Positions 31,719 to 40,774 of a DNA stretch of 64,000 nucleotides are shown here, piece by piece. Location of the stretch: NCBI GenBank assembly GCA_965205535.1, contig CBDBHH010000005.1, positions 1,488,001 to 1,552,000 on the forward strand, written 5' to 3'. The DNA is from UBA8079 sp965205535. Lineage in GTDB: Bacteria > Pseudomonadota > Alphaproteobacteria > UBA6615. The position numbers were made by a program, and so were the translations under genes. Each line of letters opens with the position of its first letter. Positions within the stretch are counted from its first letter, which is position 1. The notes beneath the pieces are model-generated. The model ran no database searches and was not told where the DNA came from. It worked only from the letters and a program-made list of their open reading frames with translations.

Positions 31719-32699
31719 ATGGTGAAACTTTCCGTCCTCGATCTCGCCTACATCGGCGAAGGCTTCAAGCCGGCCGATGCGCTGGCCAATGCGCGTGACC
31801 TGGCGCAACACGCGGAAGCCGCCGGCTATGAGCGCTTCTGGCTGGCGGAACATCACAACCTCGCAGGAATTGCGTCCGCTGCGACAGCGGTGTGCATCGG
31901 CCATGTCGCGGGCGGCACGAAAACGATCCGCGTGGGCGCAGGCGGGATCATGTTGCCAAACCATTCGCCGATGGTCGTCGCCGAACAATTCGGCACGCTG
32001 GCCACGCTCTATCTCGGGCGCATCGATCTCGGTCTGGGGCGTGCACCGGGCACGGACCAGCGCACCTTGCAGGCATTGCGGCGCGGTCCGGACTCGTCGG
32101 AGAATTTTCCGCAGGACGTGGTCGAGCTTCAGGCGCTGCTCGGGCCCGCCGAGGAAAATCAATCCATTCACGCGATTCCCGGCGAGGACACCAATGTGCC
32201 GCTGTGGATTCTGGGGTCGAGTCTGTTTGGTGCCCAACTCGCCGCCATGCTGGGCCTGCCCTATGCCTTTGCCTCCCACTTCGCGCCCCAGGCGTTGATG
32301 CAGGCGGTTGAGATCTATCGCGACAGGTTCGAGCCGTCGGCGCAGCTGGACAAACCCTATGCGATGGTCGGCTGCAACGTCGTTGTCGCCGATACCGAGG
32401 ACGAGGCGAAACATCTGTTCACCACGCCCCAGCAACAGTTCACCCGCATGGTCCGCGGCACGCGTGGACAGCTGCCGCCGCCGGTTGATGACATCGAGGC
32501 CTTCTGGTCGCCGATGGAAAAGGCGCAGGCATCCTCGATGCTGGGCTGTTCCTTCTATGGTTCGCCAGACACAATCGGGGCCAAGCTCGAGCCGCTGATC
32601 GAGGCCACCGGCGCCGATGAGTTGATGGTCGTCGGCGCGATCTGGGACCACCAGGCAAGGGTGCGCTCCTATGAATTGCTCGCCGCGGCAATGGCCTAA
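31719..32699 (+). CDS. LLM-class flavin-dependent oxidoreductase (MsnO8-like)
   Basis: A 326-residue TIM-barrel flavin monooxygenase related to bacterial luciferase alkanal monooxygenase. The motif RFWLAEHHNLAGIASA near residue 40-55 and the segment IRVGAGGIMLPNHSPMVVAEQFGTL are characteristic of the MsnO8-like branch. It would use reduced FMN from a reductase to oxygenate a substrate. It follows the atypical SDR by 46 bp on the same strand. Confidence 0.9.
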   Translation: MVKLSVLDLAYIGEGFKPADALANARDLAQHAEAAGYERFWLAEHHNLAGIASAATAVCIGHVAGGTKTIRVGAGGIMLPNHSPMVVAEQFGTLATLYLGRIDLGLGRAPGTDQRTLQALRRGPDSSENFPQDVVELQALLGPAEENQSIHAIPGEDTNVPLWILGSSLFGAQLAAMLGLPYAFASHFAPQALMQAVEIYRDRFEPSAQLDKPYAMVGCNVVVADTEDEAKHLFTTPQQQFTRMVRGTRGQLPPPVDDIEAFWSPMEKAQASSMLGCSFYGSPDTIGAKLEPLIEATGADELMVVGAIWDHQARVRSYELLAAAMA

Positions 32700-32747
32700 C
32701 ACAGTGCTTTCGTTGCCTGCCCTATCGGAGATCCGGAGAGTCTCACA

Positions 32748-33449
32748 ATGATCACGCTCTATCATGCTCATCACTCGACCTGCAGCCAGAAGGTGCGCGT
32801 GGTCCTGGCCGAGAAGGAATTGCCGTTCGAGACGGTGTTTCTCGAACTGGGAAAGAAAGATCAGCTCGACCCCGAATATCTGAAGCTCAACCCGAACGGT
32901 GTCGTGCCCACGCTCGTTGACGGAGATGACGTGATCCTGGAATCGAGCGTTATCTGTGAGTATCTCGACGAGCGCTATCCCGGCGTTGAGCTGACACCCG
33001 GCGACGTGGTCGAACGGGCCTGGATGCGGGCCTGGATGCATTTCGCCGAAGAGGTGCCTGTCCCGGCGATCCGTGTGCCGTCGTTCAACCGCGCCTTTCT
33101 TTATCGTTTCGAGGGTCTCGATCAGGCGCAGTTCGAGGACGAACAGATGAATGTCCGAAAGGTGCGCCGGGAAATGTTCCAGCGCATGGGAAAGCCGACC
33201 GGCTTCAGCCGCCGGGACGTCGATATTGCACTGGGTCAGCTGGACGACACCTGCGCGCGCATGCAGGCAGCACTGGAGGACGGACCCTGGCTGATGGGCG
33301 AACAATTTACCCTGGCCGATGTGCTGGTGATTCCGGCGATCGACAGGATGGCCGATCTCGGCCTGGCCGGAATCTGGGAAGACAACTACCCTCTTGTGGG
33401 TGCCTGGTATGAACGGTTTCAGGCCCGGTCGTCTTTCGCGGCGACCTAA
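32748..33449 (+). CDS. glutathione S-transferase family protein
   Basis: A 233-residue GST with an N-terminal thioredoxin-like domain (about 1-80; HHSTCSQKVRVVLAEKELPFE) and a C-terminal helical domain (about 95-230). The Ser-Thr-Cys-Ser at 9-12 provides the likely glutathione-activating residue. NPNGVVPTLVDGDDVILESSVICEYLDE carries the cis-Pro and the ES glutathione-binding pair. A longer-than-usual segment at about 100-150 is seen in dehalogenase- or etherase-like GSTs. It probably detoxifies or processes an intermediate of the local pathway. Confidence 0.88.
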   Translation: MITLYHAHHSTCSQKVRVVLAEKELPFETVFLELGKKDQLDPEYLKLNPNGVVPTLVDGDDVILESSVICEYLDERYPGVELTPGDVVERAWMRAWMHFAEEVPVPAIRVPSFNRAFLYRFEGLDQAQFEDEQMNVRKVRREMFQRMGKPTGFSRRDVDIALGQLDDTCARMQAALEDGPWLMGEQFTLADVLVIPAIDRMADLGLAGIWEDNYPLVGAWYERFQARSSFAAT

Positions 33450-33586
33450 TTACGAGGGATCGCGGGTTTCGGACTTTCTCGAACTCCACCCGCTCTATAC
33501 AGATTGACCTTGAACTGATCGATGCAGCGCGGATATCTGCTGCCACGAAACAAACAGGCGGCCGATAAAACGGCCAGGAGAGACAC

Positions 33587-34375
33587 ATGACCACCGACCA
33601 GATCATCAGCAAACGCGAAGATTCAATCGGCTACATCACCTTCAACAATCCCGATCGCCACAATGCCATGTCGCTTGAGATGTGGCGCGGCGGCGAGGCC
33701 GCGATCCGCGAATTCTGCGATGCGGGCGACGTGCGCGCGATCGTGCTGACCGGCGCGGGTGAAAAGGCCTTCGTCGCGGGTGCGGATATCTCCAAATTTG
33801 GTGATGAGCGCGCCTCGAAGGCGGCGAGCGAAGAATATGCCGCCGCCGTGAAGGACTTCCAGGACACGCTCACCCATGCACCGATGCCCACGATCGCGAA
33901 GATCGGCGGTTATGCCATCGGTGGCGGGCTGGCGATCGCGCTGTGCTGCGACATCCGTATCGCCTCGGACGATTCGCGCTTCGCCGTCCCGGCCGCCAAG
34001 CTGGGTCTGGGCTATGCCGCATCGGGGATCGAACGCCTGATGCAGATCGTCGGGCCGTCTTTCGCGATGGAGATATTCTACACCGCACGCCAGTTCGACG
34101 CAGGCGAGGCTCTCACCATGGGGCTGATCAACCGGGTGTTGCCGCGGGCCGAGCTGGATTCCTATTGCGATGATTATGTCGGTCGCATCGCGGGCAATGC
34201 GCCGCTGACAATCCGGGCGGTGAAGACGGCGGTACAGGAAAACCTGAAGGCGCCTGCGGACAGGAATGAGGCGTTGTGCGCCGAGCAGGTCGCCGCCTGC
34301 TTCGCCAGTCAGGACTTCATCGAGGGCCGCACGGCGTTCACGGAGAAGCGCAAGCCGGCCTTCACGGGTACGTAA
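33587..34375 (+). CDS. enoyl-CoA hydratase/isomerase (crotonase) family protein
   Basis: A 262-residue crotonase-fold enzyme. The oxyanion-hole segments are AGEKAFVAGADISKFG (about 58-73) and IGGYAIGGGLAIALCCDIRIAS (about 105-126). Of the two catalytic Glu of true enoyl-CoA hydratases, only partial equivalents are evident (KLGLGYAASGIERL), so isomerase, hydratase and hydrolase activities are all possible. The C-terminal trimerisation helices are present. It fits a CoA-thioester step in the neighbouring catabolic set. Confidence 0.88.
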   Translation: MTTDQIISKREDSIGYITFNNPDRHNAMSLEMWRGGEAAIREFCDAGDVRAIVLTGAGEKAFVAGADISKFGDERASKAASEEYAAAVKDFQDTLTHAPMPTIAKIGGYAIGGGLAIALCCDIRIASDDSRFAVPAAKLGLGYAASGIERLMQIVGPSFAMEIFYTARQFDAGEALTMGLINRVLPRAELDSYCDDYVGRIAGNAPLTIRAVKTAVQENLKAPADRNEALCAEQVAACFASQDFIEGRTAFTEKRKPAFTGT

Positions 34376-34440
34376 GTCGTCACCCGCGGCGAGTGCCCTT
34401 CCAGCGGGCGCGGGTTGCTTGTGGCACGATCCGCGCGCGG

Positions 34441-34872
34441 TTACCCGGTGGCGATATAAGCCTTGAGCGCCTCGGCCTCGTGCTCGGATTCCCGTATCCG
34501 GTGTTTCACCACGTCACCAATCGAGACAAGGCCGATCAGCTCATTGTTCTCGACCACCGGCAGATGGCGAATTCGATGCTCCGTCATCGTCTCCATCAAA
34601 TGGGCGATGTTGTCTTCGCCTGTGCAGGTGACGACCTCGCGGATCATGATGTTAGAGATTTTCAGATCGAGAATCTCCGCACCTGCGCGCGCGATGTGAC
34701 GGATGACGTCGCGTTCGGAGATGATTCCGTCGACTTGCCGTCCGTCTTCGCTCACCACGAGTGCGCCGATTCTGAGTTCGCTCAAACGGGTGCAGGCCTG
34801 TGAGACCGACCAGTCCGGCCGGATGGTCTCGATGGCATGGCCCTTGGTCCGAAGAATTGCTGCTACGTTCAT
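34441..34872 (-). CDS. CBS-domain pair protein
   Basis: A 143-residue protein starting at ATG 34872 (AAAGGGG upstream), made almost entirely of a tandem CBS (Bateman) module: CBS1 about 5-65 (VSEDGRQVDGIISERDVIRHIA), CBS2 about 73-130 (VVENNELIGLVSIGDVVKHRI). Bateman modules bind adenosine nucleotides and sense energy state. No effector domain is attached. Similar stand-alone proteins are common in alphaproteobacteria. Confidence 0.9.
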   Translation of the reverse strand: MNVAAILRTKGHAIETIRPDWSVSQACTRLSELRIGALVVSEDGRQVDGIISERDVIRHIARAGAEILDLKISNIMIREVVTCTGEDNIAHLMETMTEHRIRHLPVVENNELIGLVSIGDVVKHRIRESEHEAEALKAYIATG

Positions 34873-35037
34873 GGGTGCCCCTTTCGCTTTTGGGCGCACC
34901 CGTTGGTCGGTCCTTGATTATTCTCGCATCGGTCCGACCACGATGCGCGCCTCTGAACGCCTCGCATGGGTTCTCATGCGGCTGCGTCAGATTGTCGCAT
35001 AATTTGGCGGACGTGGCGAATACCGGTTGGCCGAGGC

Positions 35038-35460
35038 CTAGTTCAGCGTGCTGCCGGCAGCCGCTTTTTCGCAGATTTCGGCGGTGGAGACGCCGGTTTT
35101 GTCGGTCCCGTCCAGGGGGCAGTGCTGAATCAGAAACGCGCAGGATTCCAGGGCCCTGGCGTATTGGGGCGAGTCCGGACTTCGCGCAGGACGTTCGACC
35201 TCGGCCTGGCGGAAGTTGATGACGCGTTCGCCCCTCAGCAGGACGGTATTCTCATGGGCCACACATTGTGCGTTGCTTGTGGTGAGCCGGTTCATCGAGA
35301 TCGCGATCAGAAAGATGGTGCCGAGGCCGACAATCAGCCGCGCACGAAAGACACCCAGCCGTGGAAACCGCCAGCGCAGGCCGCGATAGAGCCCATAGAT
35401 GATTGCGATGGCGACGGCCAACGCCAGCGAGAGCCGCAAGAGGTCGATGACGATATCCAT
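35038..35460 (-). CDS. small membrane protein after ccmI
   Basis: A 140-residue protein with an N-terminal transmembrane helix at about 5-27 and a second at about 42-60, then a soluble C-terminal part of about 80 residues with three Cys (QCVAHEN, ESCAFLIQHC and ICEKAAAG contain four in total). The soluble part probably faces the periplasm. It lies 3 bp after ccmI on the same strand, so it is in the ccm transcript. I do not recognise it; a redox or assembly helper for cytochromes is conceivable from context and Cys content only. Confidence 0.6.
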   Translation of the reverse strand: MDIVIDLLRLSLALAVAIAIIYGLYRGLRWRFPRLGVFRARLIVGLGTIFLIAISMNRLTTSNAQCVAHENTVLLRGERVINFRQAEVERPARSPDSPQYARALESCAFLIQHCPLDGTDKTGVSTAEICEKAAAGSTLN

Positions 35461-35463
35461 GGG

Positions 35464-36750
35464 TCAGCGCGAGCCGTTGTCGGCGTCAATACGAGCAATC
35501 GCCTCGGTGACCCTGCGATGGGCATCGGCGTCGGGCGGGATAAGGTCGCGCAGGCGTACGAAGTGCGCGCGCGCAGCGACGTTGTCGCCGGATTCTGCGG
35601 AGGTAATTGCAGCGCGAAGAATTGTCTCGGCATGGTTCGGTTCCAGCGCGATCGCACGTGCGTAGGCCTGTGCTGCCGCACCGGGATTGCCGAGCATTTC
35701 CCAGGACCGCGCAAGCATGCGCCAGCCGGCCAGATCGTCCGGCTCCTCCTCGAGGCGCGCGGCAAGATTGTCGACCATGCCCTGGATCATCGCCTGGCGT
35801 TCGTCATCGTTCAGGTTCTGGGCGGCGGCTATGTCGGCGTCTGTTGGACCGCGGCGGGCTGATTCAGCTGCCGTTGCTGTTGTTTGCGGGAGCCAGTCGG
35901 CCGGGTCGTGGCCTAGTTCACGCGCCGTGTCTGTGACGCGCGCGCGGACCGTCGCCAGCCAGGGGGCATCGGCGGGGGCGTCGCCGGCCAGGGCGGACCA
36001 TGCTTCCAGCGCGTCTTGCTCATAGCCCGCCTGGTAATCGGCCAGTGCCAGAAAATATCGTGCGCGGGGATCGCCTGCATTACCCCTGAGTGCGGTCTCG
36101 AAAGCCTCGCGCGCCGCGGGGGTGACCAGGCCATCTGCGATGCGCGCCAGAGATTCACCGTGCGCAGATGCGATTTCGGTCCGCGCCGGATCGAGCCCGC
36201 GGGCCTGTGCCAATGCGATTTCGGCGCCATCGACATCGCCGGCGACCAGCCGTAACCGGCCCAGGTCAAACCATGCCTGGGCATCTTCCGGGTTCGTGCT
36301 GGTGCGTGCCTCGGCCTGTTGTATCCGCGCCCGTGCGGCGGCGACCACGCCGCCGGTTGCTTCGGGGGGCGCCTCGCGCAGGGCGAAGGGCTGGTTCGGC
36401 AGTCCGGGGGTCCCGAGATTTACGTAAAGTGGTACGCTCGCGAGCGGTATCAGGATGGCCAGCAGGCCGGCAAACATCAGATGGCGTCGATGCCCGGGGG
36501 TTTCGGACAGGCCGGTCGCGCGACCTGCCGCGAGCAGGCGGCGTTCAATCTCTCCACGGGCGGCACCGGCTTGTGTGTCGTCGATAAGCCCGCGCGCGCG
36601 ATCGCGTTCGAGCTCCTGCAGCTGATCGTAATAAACAGCAGCGTCATACTCGGCCCGCGTTGCATCACCGCTCCCCGGGCGCAACAGAGGCCACGCGATC
36701 CAGCCGATCAGCGACAAGGTGAGCGCGGCGAGAATGATCCAGAAAATCAT
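35464..36750 (-). CDS. ccmI: cytochrome c maturation protein CcmI (apocytochrome chaperone)
   Basis: A 428-residue membrane-anchored TPR protein of System I. Two N-terminal helices (about 2-20 and 95-115) flank a cytoplasmic loop with the conserved YDAAVYYDQLQELERDRARGLI segment. The periplasmic part has TPR repeats (about 150-260) that bind apocytochrome C-termini, and a further C-terminal TPR region (DDLAGWRMLARSWEMLGN...AYARAI). It acts with CcmF and CcmH in heme ligation. It overlaps the ccmH gene by 4 bp. Confidence 0.92.
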   Translation of the reverse strand: MIFWIILAALTLSLIGWIAWPLLRPGSGDATRAEYDAAVYYDQLQELERDRARGLIDDTQAGAARGEIERRLLAAGRATGLSETPGHRRHLMFAGLLAILIPLASVPLYVNLGTPGLPNQPFALREAPPEATGGVVAAARARIQQAEARTSTNPEDAQAWFDLGRLRLVAGDVDGAEIALAQARGLDPARTEIASAHGESLARIADGLVTPAAREAFETALRGNAGDPRARYFLALADYQAGYEQDALEAWSALAGDAPADAPWLATVRARVTDTARELGHDPADWLPQTTATAAESARRGPTDADIAAAQNLNDDERQAMIQGMVDNLAARLEEEPDDLAGWRMLARSWEMLGNPGAAAQAYARAIALEPNHAETILRAAITSAESGDNVAARAHFVRLRDLIPPDADAHRRVTEAIARIDADNGSR

Positions 36751-37370
36751 GTTTGCTGTTGGGCGTCGTCGGTTTTGCCGGTTTCCGGCGGCTCGTCATC
36801 GTGCTCGGCCGGGGGCGTGAGCCCCTCCTCGAGTTCTGCTCGAAACTGGCTCCGTTGCATGTCGGAAGGGCTGGGCGGGCTCTTGCTGGCGATTCGCTCT
36901 ACCAGCGCGTCGAGCTCAGCGCGGTCCGAGGGTGAAAGTGGGTCCGGGCCAGCCCCGGCCAGCCGTCGTCGACGATAGGTCTGGTAAAACAACACGGACA
37001 GAGTCGCGATAACGACAGCCATAATCGGCGGCGCAAGCCAGAGCGCCAGCGTGTTGGGCTGGAATGGCGGGCGCAGGAGCACGAAGTCGCCATAGCGCGC
37101 GACCAGGTAGTTCACGACCTCTTGGTCATTGTCGCCGGCCACGAGCCGCTCGCGCACCAGCAAGCGCATATCTCGGGCGATGTCCGCGTCTGAATCGTCG
37201 ATCGACTGGTTCTGGCAGACCACACAGCGCAACTCTGTTGAGATCGCGCGTGCGCGTTCCTCGAGGACGGGGTCTGCAAGAACCTCGTCAGGTTCAACAG
37301 CGTGAACGGATGAACCTCCGACAAGGAAGACCATTATGGTGAGGATCAGAAAAGCCGGGGCTTGCTTCAT
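36747..37370 (-). CDS. ccmH: cytochrome c maturation protein CcmH (thiol-disulfide reductase)
   Basis: A 207-residue protein starting at ATG 37370, with a signal anchor (AFLILTIMVFLVGGSSVHA). The signature LRCVVCQNQS with the redox Cys pair is near residues 46-55. A three-helix domain and a transmembrane helix (about 105-127) follow. The long hydrophilic C-terminal tail (about 130-207) is cytoplasmic and variable. CcmH reduces the CxxCH disulfide of apocytochrome c before heme attachment. It overlaps ccmG and ccmI by 4 bp each. Confidence 0.93.
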   Translation of the reverse strand: MKQAPAFLILTIMVFLVGGSSVHAVEPDEVLADPVLEERARAISTELRCVVCQNQSIDDSDADIARDMRLLVRERLVAGDNDQEVVNYLVARYGDFVLLRPPFQPNTLALWLAPPIMAVVIATLSVLFYQTYRRRRLAGAGPDPLSPSDRAELDALVERIASKSPPSPSDMQRSQFRAELEEGLTPPAEHDDEPPETGKTDDAQQQT

Positions 37371-37915
37371 CCACCTTCTACTTCGCGCAGTTTCGGGAGG
37401 ATTTTCCGTTCGAGGACGTCGGGCGTAATGGGCCCTGCGTGCTTGTAAGCGATCGTGCCATTGGCATCGATGATGAATGTTTCCGGGACCCCCGTCACCC
37501 CCCATTCAAGGGACGCGCGCGCATCGGCATCGAATCCGATGGCCTTATAGGGATTGCCGTGGCGGCGCAGCCAGGTCGCCGCATCGACCGCCTTATCGCG
37601 ATGGTTGATGCCGTAGACCCGCACGCCGTCTGCCGCGAGCTTGGTGATCAAGGGGTGTTCGGCCAGGCAGGGCACGCACCAGGAGGCGAAGACGTTGACG
37701 ATCGTCACGTTGCCCTTGAGTTCTTCGGTCGAAAAGCCGCCCGGGATGTTGTCGGCAATTGGCGGTAGTGAGATTGCGGGTGCGGGTTTGCCGACCAGGG
37801 GCGAGGGCAGGCGCGAAGGATCATTGTTGCGCTCACTGTCGGTCAGCAATGACGCCATGACCCCAAGCAGCGCGGCGAACAGCAAGACGGGCAGTATGAC
37901 GATGAGCCGGCGCAT
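37367..37915 (-). CDS. ccmG: cytochrome c maturation protein CcmG (DsbE thioredoxin)
   Basis: A 182-residue membrane-anchored periplasmic thioredoxin starting at ATG 37915. It has one N-terminal helix (about 5-25), the redox motif WCVPC near 77-81, and the GVPETFIIDANG segment with the cis-Pro characteristic of DsbE. It supplies electrons to CcmH and apocytochrome c. It sits 14 bp after ccmF and overlaps ccmH by 4 bp. Confidence 0.94.
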   Translation of the reverse strand: MRRLIVILPVLLFAALLGVMASLLTDSERNNDPSRLPSPLVGKPAPAISLPPIADNIPGGFSTEELKGNVTIVNVFASWCVPCLAEHPLITKLAADGVRVYGINHRDKAVDAATWLRRHGNPYKAIGFDADARASLEWGVTGVPETFIIDANGTIAYKHAGPITPDVLERKILPKLREVEGG

Positions 37916-37929
37916 AAACTGGTCGGACC

Positions 37930-39954
37930 CTATTCTGCGGGGGCCGGTATGGATTGCGAAGGCGGATCGGCAGGGGGCGCGTTGGCTGCGCGGCGTGGGG
38001 CGCCGACCCGGTGCCGACGGTCGCTCAATGACAGGAAACCGCCGAGCGACATCAGCAAGGCACCGATCCAGATCCACGGCACAAGCGGGTTCACGAAGAA
38101 GCGTACGGTCCAGGCGTTTGCCGTCTCGGGCGTGCGGCCGCGTTCGTCGATAACGCCATACAGATCCGCCAACAGGGTCGTGCGTATGCCGGGTTCGGTG
38201 GTTGTCTGATTGGCCACGGGGAAAAATCGGCGCTCGGTATGCATGGTCGTCACGGGCAGGCCGTCTTCCTCGATCAACAATGTGCCGCGTTCGAAATTGT
38301 AGTTGGGCCCGCGGCCCTCGGTGACCGATTCCAGGGTCACCGAATAACCCGCGCCCTCGACGGTCTCGCCGGGAGAAAGGGTTGTGACGAGCTCGGCCCG
38401 CCAGGCCGATGACCCGGTAATGCCCACGATCATGACCGCGAGGCCGAGATGGGCCAGGGTCATGCCGCTCGCCGAACGCGGTTGCCCGGACAGGCGGCGC
38501 AGGGAAACGGTCGGTGGCGAGCTGAACAATTTGATGCGCCCGCCCCATTCCGCGATGGTACCGGCGCCGAGCCATGCGGCCAGGCCCATGGCAAAGGGGC
38601 CCAATCCCGGTCCATCGGGGACGGCCAGGAATGTCACGCCGATCGCCAGGATCGCCGCAATGGCAGCGGGGACGAGTTTTCGCGATGCGGCGCGCAGGTT
38701 GCCCCGCTTCCAGGCCATCAGCGGGCCCAGCGCGACCAGCAGGACCAGCGGCACCATGATCGGCCCGAAAGTGGCATTGAAGAAGGGCGGGCCGACGGAA
38801 ACCCTGGATTCACCGCCCGAAAGAGCTTCGAGAATCAGCGGATACAAAGTGCCAAGCAGCACGGTCGCCGCCGCCAGGGTCAGCAGCATGTTGTTGGCGA
38901 CCAACGCCCCTTCGCGGCTGACCGGTGCGAACAGGCCACCGCCCTTCATCCCGGGTGCGCGGATCGCAAACAACGTCAGCGCGCCGCCGATAGCAACCGC
39001 GAGGATCGCGAGAATGAAGACGCCGCGTTCCGGGTCGGTCGCAAACGCATGTACCGATGTGAGCACACCTGAGCGCACGAGGAAGGTGCCCAGCAGGCTC
39101 ATGGAGAAGGTCAGGATCGCGAGCAGAATGGTCCAGCTTTTCAGGGCGTCGCGTTTCTCGACTACGATGGAGGAATGCAGCAATGCGGTGCCGAACAGCC
39201 AGGGCATGAAGCTCGCATTCTCGACCGGGTCCCAGAACCACCAGCCGCCCCAGCCGAGTTCGTAATAGGCCCACCAGCTGCCCAGCGCGATGCCGCCGGT
39301 CAGGAAAGTCCAGGCCGCCAGCGTCCATGGGCGGACCCATCGACCCCATGCGGCATCGACACGGCCTTCGATCAGTGCGGCGATCGCGAATGAAAAGGCC
39401 ATCGAGAAGCCGACATAGCCGAGGTAGAGAAGTGGCGGGTGGAAGGCCAGGCCAGGGTCCTGGAGCAGCGGGTTCAGGCCCGTGCCGTCGAGCGGTGCCG
39501 GGCTGAGCCGGGCGAACGGGTTGGAAGTGAAGATGATGAAAGCGAGGAAGGCGAAACCGATCATCGCCTGAATCGAAAGGACCCGCGCCTTGAGGGTCGG
39601 CGGCAGGTTGCGCCCGTATATTGCGACCGCGGCGCTGAAGAGCGCCAGCACCAGAACCCAGAGCAGCATCGACCCCTCGTGATTCCCCCACACGCCGCTG
39701 ACCTTGTAGAGCATTGGCTTGAGGGAGTGGCTGTTCTGGAACACGACCGACAGCGAGAAATCCGAGGTGACGAACCCATGGGTCAGTGCTGCGAATGCGA
39801 TCAGCAATGCGGCGGCCTGAGCAATGGCCGTGCGGTCCCCGACGACCATTAATCCGGTCTCGCCGCGCGCCGCACCCCACAACGGCACAATGGCCTGAAT
39901 GCCCGCGAGCACCAGTGCAGCTATCAGGACATACTGGCCGATCTCGGCAATCAT
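37930..39954 (-). CDS. ccmF: heme lyase subunit CcmF
   Basis: A 674-residue polytopic membrane protein starting at ATG 39954. It has about 15 hydrophobic helices, the periplasmic heme-handling WWD motif in GWGGWWFWDPVENASFMPWL near 232-250, and a large periplasmic loop near the C-terminus (TLSPGETVEGAGY to the TEPGIRTTL region). It catalyses heme attachment to CxxCH with CcmH/CcmI. It overlaps ccmE by 4 bp. Confidence 0.95.
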   Translation of the reverse strand: MIAEIGQYVLIAALVLAGIQAIVPLWGAARGETGLMVVGDRTAIAQAAALLIAFAALTHGFVTSDFSLSVVFQNSHSLKPMLYKVSGVWGNHEGSMLLWVLVLALFSAAVAIYGRNLPPTLKARVLSIQAMIGFAFLAFIIFTSNPFARLSPAPLDGTGLNPLLQDPGLAFHPPLLYLGYVGFSMAFSFAIAALIEGRVDAAWGRWVRPWTLAAWTFLTGGIALGSWWAYYELGWGGWWFWDPVENASFMPWLFGTALLHSSIVVEKRDALKSWTILLAILTFSMSLLGTFLVRSGVLTSVHAFATDPERGVFILAILAVAIGGALTLFAIRAPGMKGGGLFAPVSREGALVANNMLLTLAAATVLLGTLYPLILEALSGGESRVSVGPPFFNATFGPIMVPLVLLVALGPLMAWKRGNLRAASRKLVPAAIAAILAIGVTFLAVPDGPGLGPFAMGLAAWLGAGTIAEWGGRIKLFSSPPTVSLRRLSGQPRSASGMTLAHLGLAVMIVGITGSSAWRAELVTTLSPGETVEGAGYSVTLESVTEGRGPNYNFERGTLLIEEDGLPVTTMHTERRFFPVANQTTTEPGIRTTLLADLYGVIDERGRTPETANAWTVRFFVNPLVPWIWIGALLMSLGGFLSLSDRRHRVGAPRRAANAPPADPPSQSIPAPAE

Positions 39955-40394
39955 CGGGTGGCCTCTCCGTCGCGCCATTGCCCGCTCTCGCGTAAGGCGT
40001 CGGCGACTTCCTTCGGCATGTAGGTCTCGTCATGCTTGGCCAGCACCTCGCTGGCCGTGAAGCGACCGTCGGCACCCAATGTGCCCTCCGCGACCACGCC
40101 CTGGCCCTCGCGGAACAGATCGGGAAGCACGCCGGTGTAGCTGGCCGGGATCGTGCGGTTCAGATCGGTGACGATGAAATGGGTTGTCGCACCGTCGGTG
40201 CGCACGCTGCCTTCCTCGACCAGCCCGCCGAGGCGGAACAGGGCTTCCGGCGGTGCGGGACGCTCGGCCAGGTCGGACGGCGTGTAGAAGAAGACGAGGC
40301 TGTCCTCGACGGCGTTCAGGACCAGGGCGGCGGCAGAACCCAGAAGGCCCAGCGACACGGCGACGACCATCAGGCGGCGATGTTTGCGCTTCAC
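39951..40394 (-). CDS. ccmE: heme chaperone CcmE
   Basis: A 147-residue membrane-anchored OB-fold protein. An N-terminal helix (VVAVSLGLLGSAAALVL) is followed by a beta-barrel domain and the C-terminal heme-binding motif AKHDETYMP, in which the His near 120 forms the covalent bond to heme and Tyr is an axial ligand. It carries heme from CcmABCD to CcmF. It overlaps ccmD and ccmF by 4 bp. Confidence 0.95.
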   Translation of the reverse strand: MKRKHRRLMVVAVSLGLLGSAAALVLNAVEDSLVFFYTPSDLAERPAPPEALFRLGGLVEEGSVRTDGATTHFIVTDLNRTIPASYTGVLPDLFREGQGVVAEGTLGADGRFTASEVLAKHDETYMPKEVADALRESGQWRDGEATR

Positions 40395-40597
40395 GAGCCT
40401 GCCTCCGTGCCGGTCTCGGCGCGGCGCCGGCGGACCGGGGACGCGGCCTCGGCGGCGCGCAGAGCCGTTTCGCTGTGCCGCAGGCGGCGGATGCTGACGA
40501 TGGCCATGCCCGCCAGAATGACGGTGGCGATTCCCAGCGCCGGCCAGACAAAGGCGGCGTGACCGCCCATCTTCAGAAATGCTGTGAAGTCTTCCAC
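40391..40597 (-). CDS. ccmD: heme exporter protein CcmD
   Basis: A 68-residue protein with a single transmembrane helix (FVWPALGIATVILAGMAIVSI) and a basic cytoplasmic tail (RRLRH). It follows the CcmD pattern FLxMGGHAAFVWPAL. It stabilises release of holo-CcmE from CcmABC. It opens the distal part of the ccm operon, separated from ccmC by a cytochrome c gene. Confidence 0.9.
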   Translation of the reverse strand: MEDFTAFLKMGGHAAFVWPALGIATVILAGMAIVSIRRLRHSETALRAAEAASPVRRRRAETGTEAGS

Positions 40598-40774
40598 GTT
40601 TCCGGAACCATCTCGGTCAAACGCGCGGCAAGACGCGGGATTGCTAGGACCAGTCGAATATTATCCGATCGGATTTAACGTTGCTTTGCAGTTTAACCCA
40701 ATCCGTTTGCGTTCACATTCATGTGGGAACGATGGGTTGTGAGACCAATGGCCGCACGGTCTTTTTGTTCCCTG

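Noticed and set aside
37367..38575. 402-residue version of CcmG
   Set aside because: The first 220 residues lie antisense-free but out of frame within ccmF; CcmG begins at 37915 with its signal anchor.
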